A stretch of DNA of 23,047 nt, from NCBI RefSeq assembly GCF_938030725.1, contig NZ_CALHIQ010000021.1:1-23047 (forward strand), read 5' to 3'. The DNA comes from an uncultured Fretibacterium sp. GTDB lineage: Bacteria > Synergistota > Synergistia > Synergistales > Aminobacteriaceae. The notes beneath the pieces are model-generated. The model saw only the letters and a list, made by a program, of their open reading frames with translations. It ran no database searches and was not told where the DNA came from. The position numbers and the translations under genes are program-made. Numbering within the stretch: the stretch's first letter is position 1; every line of letters begins with the position of its first letter. Positions 15,165 through 21,575 of this stretch are shown one piece after another.

Positions 15165-15948
15165 AGGGTTCCCCCTCATCCTGGCGCTCGCGGCGTTCCT
15201 CGTCTTGAGCGCAGGGCTTGCCCTTCCGGCTTTGGCCGCGGATTCGGAGGCGCTTTCCGGGGTGCCGCTCCCGACGATACAGTTTGGCGTCACGCCGGCG
15301 GACTCCCCGCGGGACGTGGCGCTCTCCCTGCAGATCCTGGCTCTGATGACTGTGGTGAGCGTCGTTCCGGCGATCTTCCTCATGGTGACGAGCTTCACCC
15401 GCATCATCGTGGTCCTGGGCTTCGTGCAGCGCGCGATAGGGCTTCAGCAGTCGCCGCCCCAACAGGTCATCGCGGGGCTCTCGCTCTTCCTGACGCTCTT
15501 CACCATGTACCCGGTGTGGGATCGGGTCTATCAGGAGGGGCTTGCGCCATACCTTTCGGGCGCCGCCAGCGCCCCCCAGGCCTGGCAGAGTACGATGACG
15601 CCGATCCGTGAGTTCATGTTTCGCTATACGCGCCAGGAGGAGCTGTCGCTCATGGTGTCCATGTCCGGGACCGAGCGCCCTGCGTCGCAGGACGCGGTGC
15701 CGACGCGCGTCCTGATCCCTGCCTTCATGCTGAGTGAGCTCAAGACGGCCTTTCAGATGGGCGTCGTCATCTATATCCCCTTTATCGTGGTGGACATGGT
15801 GGTTTCAAGCGTCCTTCTGGCGATGGGGATGATGATGCTCCCCCCCATGATGATCTCCCTGCCCTTTAAAATCCTGCTCTTCGTCATGGCCGACGGCTGG
15901 AACCTGGTCGTCCTGAGCCTTCTGAAGAGCTTTGCCAACGTCCCCTGA
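15151..15948 (+). CDS. fliP: Flagellar export gate protein FliP
   Basis: FliP forms, with FliQ and FliR, the core channel of the flagellar type III export gate. The product is 265 residues from the chosen start. A cleavable signal peptide (MARARGFPLILALAAFLVLS, cleavage near ALAAD) is followed by four membrane segments. FliP hallmarks are MVTSFTRIIVVLGFVQRAIG, LTLFTMYPVWDRVY, PAFMLSELKTAFQMG and MMMLPPMMISLPFKILLFVM. The frame is also open from ATG 15103 and TTG 15115. Those would put 12-16 extra residues before the signal peptide and lengthen the overlap with fliO, so I prefer 15151 even though its ribosome binding site is poor. Confidence 0.93.
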   Translation: MARARGFPLILALAAFLVLSAGLALPALAADSEALSGVPLPTIQFGVTPADSPRDVALSLQILALMTVVSVVPAIFLMVTSFTRIIVVLGFVQRAIGLQQSPPQQVIAGLSLFLTLFTMYPVWDRVYQEGLAPYLSGAASAPQAWQSTMTPIREFMFRYTRQEELSLMVSMSGTERPASQDAVPTRVLIPAFMLSELKTAFQMGVVIYIPFIVVDMVVSSVLLAMGMMMLPPMMISLPFKILLFVMADGWNLVVLSLLKSFANVP

Positions 15949-16008
15949 TGCAGGACGGCGGCGCTCCCGTTCCCCTGGAGGCCACGGTAAGAGAGGAGGT
16001 ACCCGAAG

Positions 16009-16284
16009 ATGGCGGAAACGACCCTGAGCCTTTTTGATCTCCTAAGCCAGTCCATCTGGACCATGTTGATCGTATCTCTGCCCGTGCTCCTGGTGGCCAT
16101 GAGCGTGGGGCTTTTGATCGGCATCCTCCAGACGGCCACCTCCATACAGGAGCAGACGCTGATCTTCATCCCCAAGATATTGGCCGTGTTCGTCTGCATC
16201 GTCCTCCTGTCCCCCTGGATGGGGCAGAGGATGCTCGTGATGACGCGGGAGATCCTGGGGCAGTTGGAGCGCTTTATCCAGTGA
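16009..16284 (+). CDS. fliQ: Flagellar export gate protein FliQ
   Basis: A 91-residue protein with two membrane helices (about 17-40 and 52-72), the normal FliQ size (89-90). Matching segments are SIWTMLIVSLPVLLVAMSVG, LLIGILQTATSIQEQTL and IPKILAVFVCIVLLSPWMG. It sits in the export gate with FliP and FliR. A strong ribosome binding site (GAGAGGAGGT) lies nine bases before the ATG, and fliR follows after 19 bases. Confidence 0.96.
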   Translation: MAETTLSLFDLLSQSIWTMLIVSLPVLLVAMSVGLLIGILQTATSIQEQTLIFIPKILAVFVCIVLLSPWMGQRMLVMTREILGQLERFIQ

Positions 16285-16303
16285 TGCGGGGCGGCGCTTT
16301 TTC

Positions 16304-17098
16304 ATGAGGGGGATCGAGCTGCCGGCCCAGCTGCTGATCGTCTGTCTTCTCCTTCATCTTCGCTTCGTGGGGCTCGTGTTCAGCGCCCCCGTGTTCACTG
16401 CCGTCATGGCCCCGACGCCCGTGCGCTATCTCTTTGCCGTGCTCCTAACGTTCTCCGCGACGGGGGCGTTGGGCGGCGCGGAGGTCCCGCTCTTCTACTT
16501 CGACAGCGTCTTCTCCATCGCCCTCCTGGGCGTTCGCGAACTCTTGATCGGAGTGGCCCTCGGCTTCCTCTCCGCACTGCCGCTGGTGGCGCTGCGCGTG
16601 GCGGGAGAGCAGGTGGGGACGGTGATCGGCTTCTCCATGGCTCAGGTACTGGACCCGACGACGCAGACCGAGAGCTCCATCATCGGGCAGCTGGAATTCC
16701 TGGTGGGGTTGTGGTTTTATTACCACTGGAACGGACACCTCCTCATGATTCAGGCGGTGATGGAGAGCGTGCGGCTGGCCCCCGTGGGGCGCCTCCTGCC
16801 GTTCCCGCCCAACCTGATCGAGGTGGGGGCCTGGCTTCAGGACCTGTTCATCCTGGCGATGCGGATCACCCTTCCCTTCTTCTGCTCGCTGGTCCTGGCG
16901 GACGTCGGCCTGGGCTTTCTGGCGAGGACGGTCCCTCAGATGAACATCTTCGTCCTTGGGCTCCCGATCAAGGTGGCGCTGGGCTTTATGGTCCTTGCCG
17001 CAGTCCTGCCGCTGACCGTTGACCTGATCTACACTCAGTTTGAGCGCTGGATCGAGTTTGCCTTGGAGGGGGTGCTGTCTTGGAGCTCTGCGCCGTGA
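16304..17098 (+). CDS. fliR: Flagellar export gate protein FliR
   Basis: A hydrophobic protein of 264 residues, the FliR length. It has about six membrane segments and family motifs including PVRYLFAVLLTF, ELLIGVALGFLSALPLVALR, GFSMAQVLDPTTQTESSIIG and FLARTVPQMNIFVLGLPIKV. FliR completes the FliPQR channel of the flagellar export apparatus. The ribosome binding site is weak (GGGG about 13 bases upstream). The end overlaps flhB by 19 bases. Confidence 0.95.
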   Translation: MRGIELPAQLLIVCLLLHLRFVGLVFSAPVFTAVMAPTPVRYLFAVLLTFSATGALGGAEVPLFYFDSVFSIALLGVRELLIGVALGFLSALPLVALRVAGEQVGTVIGFSMAQVLDPTTQTESSIIGQLEFLVGLWFYYHWNGHLLMIQAVMESVRLAPVGRLLPFPPNLIEVGAWLQDLFILAMRITLPFFCSLVLADVGLGFLARTVPQMNIFVLGLPIKVALGFMVLAAVLPLTVDLIYTQFERWIEFALEGVLSWSSAP

Positions 17099-18180
17099 GG
17101 TGCCGCGTCGCCTTTGACATCCAGTTTTTTGCCCAGGAGCGCACGGAGCCCGCGACGCCCCGGAAGCGCGAGAAGGTGCGCTCCGAGGGCAGGGTGTGCA
17201 TGAGCAAGGACCTGACGGCGGCCGTGGGGCTCTTGACGGGGCTCTTTGGGCTGGCGCTCCTGGGGGCCTTCATGTGGCGTGTGATGAGCCGCCTTCTGAG
17301 GCTCTCTCTGAGCTTCGTCGGGGATGCGGCCCTGGAACAGGACGGGTGGTTTCACTACCTCTCCTGGGAGGTCGTGAAGGACTTCTTCATCGCCTGGCTC
17401 CCCCTGGGGTGCCTGATCGCCTTTTTCTCTGCTGCCGCCGTCATCTGTCAGGTGGGCTGGACGATGACCAGCGAGCCCTTCAAGCCCAATTTTGGGCGGC
17501 TCAACCCCATCAGCGGAATGAAGAAGATCATCTCCCTGCGCTCCGTCGTCGAGCTCTTGAAGGGGCTCTTGAAGGCAGGGGTCTTCGCCGTCGTGATCTA
17601 CTCCGCGATCAAGAACTACCTTCCCGCCTCCTCAAGGGCCATGCAGATGCCGCTGGTGCACGGCGCCGCCTCCTTCTGGGACATGCTGTGGACGCTCTCC
17701 ATGCGGCTTGCGGCGATGCTGCTGGCGATGGCGTTGGTTGACTACCTCTACCAGCGCTGGGAGTTCGAGCGCTCCATCCGCATGAGCCGGCAGGAGATCA
17801 AGGAGGAGTACAAGCAGATGGAGGGGGACCCGCAGATCAAGAGCAAGATCCGCCAGAAGCAGCGGGAGCTGGCCAAGAAGCGCATGATGGCGGACGTCCC
17901 CAAGGCGGACGTCGTCATCACGAACCCGACGACGCTGGCGGTGGCCCTCCTCTACGATCGAAGGTTGATGAAGGCGCCTCAGGTCGTGGCGAAGGGCAAG
18001 GGCTTCGTGGCCCAGAAGATCCGAGAGCTCGCGGAGGCCGCAGGCGTCCCCGTGGTCGAGGACAGGCCCCTGGCCTGGGCGCTCTACGGAGGCGTCGAGG
18101 TGGGGGATGAGATATCTCAGGACCTCTACCGCAGCGTTGCGGAGATCCTCGCGATGGTCTACCGGCTCAGGGCGTCGTAA
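17080..18180 (+). CDS. flhB: Flagellar export switch protein FlhB with altered autocleavage motif
   Basis: FlhB controls the switch of export substrates from rod/hook to filament. The 366-residue product has the conserved start FAQERTEPATPRKREKVRSEG, four membrane segments (about 45-70, 100-130, 155-180, 200-225) and a cytoplasmic domain. That domain would normally carry the self-cleaving NPTH site. Here residues 282-285 are NPTT, and the following part reads LAVALLYD, not YAVALKYD. The later KGxDxxA motif reads KGKGFVA. The rest (IRELAEAAGVPVVEDRPLAWAL) is typical. The start is TTG, with GGAGGGGGTG upstream inside fliR. No flhA follows. Confidence 0.94.
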   Translation: MELCAVRCRVAFDIQFFAQERTEPATPRKREKVRSEGRVCMSKDLTAAVGLLTGLFGLALLGAFMWRVMSRLLRLSLSFVGDAALEQDGWFHYLSWEVVKDFFIAWLPLGCLIAFFSAAAVICQVGWTMTSEPFKPNFGRLNPISGMKKIISLRSVVELLKGLLKAGVFAVVIYSAIKNYLPASSRAMQMPLVHGAASFWDMLWTLSMRLAAMLLAMALVDYLYQRWEFERSIRMSRQEIKEEYKQMEGDPQIKSKIRQKQRELAKKRMMADVPKADVVITNPTTLAVALLYDRRLMKAPQVVAKGKGFVAQKIRELAEAAGVPVVEDRPLAWALYGGVEVGDEISQDLYRSVAEILAMVYRLRAS

Positions 18181-18200
18181 TAAAAGTGAAAAAAGCGGCG

Positions 18201-18225
18201 GAAACGCGCGTTTCTGTTGTATAAT
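18201..18225 (+). promoter_or_regulatory. Promoter with adjoining 14-bp palindrome
   Basis: A perfect -10 box TATAAT lies at 18220-18225. Five bases upstream is a perfect 14-bp palindrome, GAAACGCGCGTTTC (18201-18214), in the -20 to -35 zone. No good -35 hexamer is seen. The palindrome could be an operator, or the stem of a short terminator for flhB, since TGTTGT follows it. Transcription from here would give a leader of about 100 AT-rich bases before the ATG at 18331. Confidence 0.6.
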
Positions 18226-18330
18226 CATGCCGTAGTCCTGTTGGCGTTTGCGTTCGAAGCGTTATCCGCTCTGAACTTTATCTTTCGAAATTCTATCTTC
18301 TTTATTTTTGTGAAGGGAAATCATTCAAAC

Positions 18331-19080
18331 ATGAAAAAGACAGCATGGCTTGTGTTGGCGCTTGCGATATGCTTCGTTCCCCAGGCGGCCTTTGCGGCCG
18401 ACTCGCCGGAACTCGCGAGGTGGACGCGCGCCAGCGACTTTGCGGCTCGTGACGGGGCACAGAGGGTGAAGGTGAGCGTGGTCTATTACTCCAACGAGTA
18501 CGTCGAGGCCCTTGTGAAGGCCGAGGCGGAGAAGAACCTCTGGACCCGCGACGAAACGGAGAACTACAAGTACACGCTCCTGAAGACGCTGAACTTCCAC
18601 GACGCCATCGCCTTTCAGCTAACCCTTTACGTGGAGGGCCTTCCCATGTACGCTCAGCCCTTCGACCGTCACATCAGCCTGTGGATCGGCAACAAGCGCT
18701 ACGACCCCACGGACTACGACAAGCGGTTCAACGTCAAGATACTGGGGGATCGGGACGGGATGGTCTGGTTTCCGCGGTACGACCCCAAGACGGGCGCAGA
18801 GCTCCTCAAGGGGGCGAAGGACATACGCCTCGTCCTGGACGGCGCCATCAGTCAGGCGATCTCCCCCCGCGGCGACGCCATGTGGGTCTGGGACATCACA
18901 AAGGACGTGGAGGGGGCCCTGGGGGACGGCAAGGCCATGGACCGGCTTGAGCTGGATCGCCTGATCAAGCGCCTTGAGAAACTGAATAAGGAGCGCGGCG
19001 CGCTTCAGCTGCAGGTAGATTCCATCGACCAGGAGTTGAGCGAGGTCAATTCCCGCATCGATGAGCTGCAGGGCAGGTAG
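18331..19080 (+). CDS. Exported protein of unknown function with C-terminal coiled coil
   Basis: I do not recognise a family. The 249-residue product has a clear signal peptide (MKKTAWLVLALAICFVPQAAFA, cleavage before ADSPE). A mixed domain of about 175 residues follows, rich in aromatic and charged residues: KVSVVYYSNEYVEALVKAEA, FDRHISLWIGNKRYDPTDY and GDRDGMVWFPRYDPKTG. A C-terminal coiled coil covers about 208-248, with Leu/Ile spacing and Glu/Lys/Asp. It is probably periplasmic. The open frame reaches back to 18217, but that part crosses the promoter and has no ribosome binding site. ATG 18331 follows AAGGGA. pfkA begins 24 bases after the stop, so the two are probably co-transcribed. 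Confidence 0.85.
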   Translation: MKKTAWLVLALAICFVPQAAFAADSPELARWTRASDFAARDGAQRVKVSVVYYSNEYVEALVKAEAEKNLWTRDETENYKYTLLKTLNFHDAIAFQLTLYVEGLPMYAQPFDRHISLWIGNKRYDPTDYDKRFNVKILGDRDGMVWFPRYDPKTGAELLKGAKDIRLVLDGAISQAISPRGDAMWVWDITKDVEGALGDGKAMDRLELDRLIKRLEKLNKERGALQLQVDSIDQELSEVNSRIDELQGR

Positions 19081-19104
19081 TTCGAGGAAAGGAAGGAGAA
19101 CGCC

Positions 19105-20061
19105 ATGGATCGTATCGCCGTATTGACCAGCGGAGGGGATTCGCCCGGCATGAACGCAGCCATCCGTGCGGTGGCCCGCACCTGTCATTACAACGACAAG
19201 GAGTGCATCGGCGTCATGCGGGGTTATGAAGGGTTGATCGAAGGGGACTTCAAGCTGCTGGACCGCGCCTCCGTGGGGGGCATCATCCATCGGGGCGGCA
19301 CGATCCTCAAGACCGCGCGCAGCGATCGCTTTAAGACCCAGGAGGGGCGTGAGGCGGCCCTCCTGAAGATGAAGGAGGCGGGGATCGAGGGCCTCATCGT
19401 GATCGGCGGGGACGGATCCTTCCATGGTGCGAAGGCGCTGCACGAGATGGGGATGCCCGTCATCGGCATTCCCGGCACCATCGACAACGACGTGGCGGGA
19501 ACGGACGAAACCATCGGCTTCGACACGGCGGTGAACACGGCCCTTGAGGCGATCATGCGCCTGAGGGACACGGCCTCCAGCCACGACCGCCTGTTCATCG
19601 TCGAGGTTATGGGGCGCAACGCAGGCTTTCTGGCGCTTGAAACCGCGGTGGCCTCCGGCGCGGAGTACGCCGTCGTCCCAGAGATCCCGTTGAGCATCGG
19701 CAACCTCTGCAAGCTGCTTCGGGAGTCCCACGCGGAGCACAAGAGCCACACCCTCATCATCCTGGCGGAGGGGGTCATGTCCGCCACGGAGATGCGGGAC
19801 AAGCTCCAGGACACGGGAGGGTACGACGCCCGGGTCACGGTGCTGGGGTACATCCAGCGGGGCGGAAGCCCCACGTCCTTTGACGTCGTCCTCGCCACCC
19901 GCATGGGGGCCTTTGCTACGGACAACCTGCTGATCGGAAAAAGCGGCTTTATGGTGGGGAACGTGAACCACAAGCTGGTCCTGAGCGACCTGGAACGCTC
20001 CTGGGCCGAGCACAAGAGCCTGAGCCCGGAGCTGCTGAACCTGGTCCACAAGATGAACTGA
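19105..20061 (+). CDS. pfkA: ATP-dependent 6-phosphofructokinase
   Basis: PfkA phosphorylates fructose 6-phosphate to fructose 1,6-bisphosphate, the committed step of glycolysis. The 318-residue product has the bacterial length (E. coli 320). Motifs in order are LTSGGDSPGMNAAIRAVAR, GGDGS at 101-105, PGTIDND at 123-129 with catalytic Asp127, VEVMGRNAGFLAL, and GYIQRGGSPTSFD. Gly104 and Gly124 are the residues that mark ATP-using rather than pyrophosphate-using enzymes. AAGGAG lies eight bases before the ATG. The next gene begins one base after the stop codon. Confidence 0.97.
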   Translation: MDRIAVLTSGGDSPGMNAAIRAVARTCHYNDKECIGVMRGYEGLIEGDFKLLDRASVGGIIHRGGTILKTARSDRFKTQEGREAALLKMKEAGIEGLIVIGGDGSFHGAKALHEMGMPVIGIPGTIDNDVAGTDETIGFDTAVNTALEAIMRLRDTASSHDRLFIVEVMGRNAGFLALETAVASGAEYAVVPEIPLSIGNLCKLLRESHAEHKSHTLIILAEGVMSATEMRDKLQDTGGYDARVTVLGYIQRGGSPTSFDVVLATRMGAFATDNLLIGKSGFMVGNVNHKLVLSDLERSWAEHKSLSPELLNLVHKMN

Positions 20062-20062
20062 C

Positions 20063-20965
20063 ATGTGCGCCGGGGAAGGGGCGGCCTGCAGAGGCCTTGA
20101 CGTCGCTGCGCTCCTGCGGATCGTCGCCTCGGACCTGGGGGGGCGAAAGGTTCCCGCCCTCTCCCATCCCTCCGGTTGGGAGGAGGCCCTGGCCCTCTGC
20201 CTGGCGGCTGAGGGTGTGACGATCGTGACGGGGTTCTTTATCGCGTCGGCCGGCGCTCCGGAAACGGACGGCCCCGCGGGGAGCGTTGCCCTGGGGCGGG
20301 CCATGGAGCTTTTGGGCCGGAGGGTGCAGTTGGTGACGGATTCCCGCAACAGCCTCGTGTTGTCCGCCTGCTCCGCCGCGCTGGGCGGTCCTCCCGTCGC
20401 AGCGATGGACGGCCCTCACCCCGCCGCGCTGGAAGGAGCGGACCTCCTGATCTTCCTGGAACGTCCGGGGTGCGCCGGTGACGGACGGTATTACAACATG
20501 AGGGGGAATGACATCTCGGCCTCCGTCGTGCCCCTGGACGACCTGGCCGTCCGCGCTCTGGAACACGGACTTCCCGTCATCGGGATCGGCGACGGGGGCA
20601 ACGAGGCCGGAATGGGCGCTCTTTACGAGCCGCTGAAGCGGCTGCTCCCGGAGTATGCGCGCTGTCTGTCCCGCGTGCCCGCAACCGTCTGCCTCCCCGT
20701 GGACGTTTCTAACTGGGGTGGGTACGCGCTGGCCGCCCTCCTGTCCGCCGCCTCGGGCCGGTGGGTGGGGCTCTCCCCCGGCGAGGAGGAACGGGCTCTG
20801 AGGGCTGCCGTCGGCGCGGGAGCGGTGGACGGAACGACGGGCTGCCGCACCCTCTCCGTCGATGGGTTTTCGTTGGAGCGGCTGGAGCGGGTGACGGTGC
20901 AGCTCAAAGATTGGTATGGTATCGCTGCGGAAAAGACGTTCTTAAAAAGACAAAATCATGCCTGA
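20063..20965 (+). CDS. D-glutamate cyclase-like protein (DUF4392 family)
   Basis: The 300-residue product matches the DUF4392 / D-glutamate cyclase C-terminal domain. Segments are GFFIASAGAPETDGPAGSVA, LGRAMELLGRRVQLVTDSRN, ERPGCAGDGRYYNMRGNDIS, GLPVIGIGDGGNEAGMG and VSNWGGYALAALL. The mammalian mitochondrial relative turns D-glutamate into 5-oxo-D-proline; bacterial single-domain members are little studied, so the substrate is inferred. The ATG lies one base after the pfkA stop, and no separate ribosome binding site is obvious, so translation is probably coupled to pfkA. The first ~30 residues are not conserved and the true start might be slightly later. Confidence 0.85.
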   Translation: MCAGEGAACRGLDVAALLRIVASDLGGRKVPALSHPSGWEEALALCLAAEGVTIVTGFFIASAGAPETDGPAGSVALGRAMELLGRRVQLVTDSRNSLVLSACSAALGGPPVAAMDGPHPAALEGADLLIFLERPGCAGDGRYYNMRGNDISASVVPLDDLAVRALEHGLPVIGIGDGGNEAGMGALYEPLKRLLPEYARCLSRVPATVCLPVDVSNWGGYALAALLSAASGRWVGLSPGEEERALRAAVGAGAVDGTTGCRTLSVDGFSLERLERVTVQLKDWYGIAAEKTFLKRQNHA

Positions 20966-20978
20966 AGTGTGATGCCCG

Positions 20979-21413
20979 GTGAAGCACAAATCCTTTTTTC
21001 CTCTGCTTTTGATATCCTTTGCGGTGGCGCTTACGATCCTGTCCTTTTGGGTGGTTCGGAAGAACAGCCTCAATCCGCGACAGGGCTTTATGATCTCCAA
21101 CGTTTCGGTCAGCGTCGATTTCGACGATCGCCGCTTCCTGGCGGGGACGGCCTCGCGCTTCCCCTATGGGGCAAGACAGGTGTTCGTGCGCTTCGATTAC
21201 AGCTGTCTTGAGGCGAACAGCTCGATGGACCTTTCCTGGGACTGGGGACAGAAGCGGGTGCAGTCGGAAACCTATGAACTTTCCGCGCCGTCGGGCACTC
21301 GGATGTACTGCCTGCTGAAGGAGGACGGCTCCCCGCTGCCGCGGGGGATGTACACCGTCACGATCCAGTGCTTGACCGAAATCATGCCGAACTTTCATTT
21401 TGAGATCTATTGA
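20979..21413 (+). CDS. Small membrane-anchored protein of unknown function
   Basis: I recognise no family. The 144-residue product starts at GTG. It has a basic N-terminus and one membrane helix (about 6-26, FFPLLLISFAVALTILSFWV), then an extracytoplasmic domain of about 115 residues with alternating hydrophobic and polar residues, suggesting beta strands (VSVSVDFDDRRFLAG, ARQVFVRFDYSCLEAN, GMYTVTIQCL). Three cysteines lie at about 75, 112 and 130, so a disulfide is possible. It follows the glutamate-cyclase-like gene by 13 bases on the same strand and is followed by a possible terminator, so it may end that operon. Confidence 0.78.
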   Translation: MKHKSFFPLLLISFAVALTILSFWVVRKNSLNPRQGFMISNVSVSVDFDDRRFLAGTASRFPYGARQVFVRFDYSCLEANSSMDLSWDWGQKRVQSETYELSAPSGTRMYCLLKEDGSPLPRGMYTVTIQCLTEIMPNFHFEIY

Positions 21414-21465
21414 CGCTGCCCCTGGGGCCGGCGCGAATCGACGCGACGAAAAATCGGCCATTTTT

Positions 21466-21497
21466 TCGGAGGGGCGTTCCCCGAAGTTTTATTTTTT
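21466..21497 (+). terminator. Probable terminator before rho
   Basis: GGGG (21471-21474) pairs with CCCC (21479-21482) around CGTT, extended by TTC/GAA outside a three-base bulge, and followed by TTTTATTTTTT. The stem is short, but the T tracts are strong. It lies about 55 bases after the stop of the small membrane protein gene. Confidence 0.45.
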
Positions 21498-21536
21498 AAG
21501 ATGCTCGATTGAAGATGAAGTTTGAGGTGAAAGACG

Positions 21537-21575
21537 ATGAAGTACAGCGAACAGGACATGGAACGGTTATGGTGA
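21537..21575 (+). CDS. Possible 12-residue leader peptide of rho
   Basis: A short frame encodes MKYSEQDMERLW and stops. It has the best ribosome binding site in the area: GAGGTGA at 21524-21530, six bases before the ATG. Its TGA (21573-21575) overlaps the likely rho ATG (21569) and a following GTG (21572). E. coli rho also has a leader ORF, of different sequence and length. The role here would be coupling or attenuation of rho translation. Alternatively it marks a frameshift that separates the original rho start from the rest. Confidence 0.45.
   Translation: MKYSEQDMERLW

Noticed and set aside
18619..20349. A 576-codon open frame on the minus strand, one of the longest in the window.
   Set aside because: It lies antisense to the exported-protein gene, pfkA and the DUF4392 gene, each of which has clear motifs, a signal peptide or a ribosome binding site. 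The frame is kept open by high GC at codon ends, and its product is repetitive Val/Gly/His/Asp without any family pattern.
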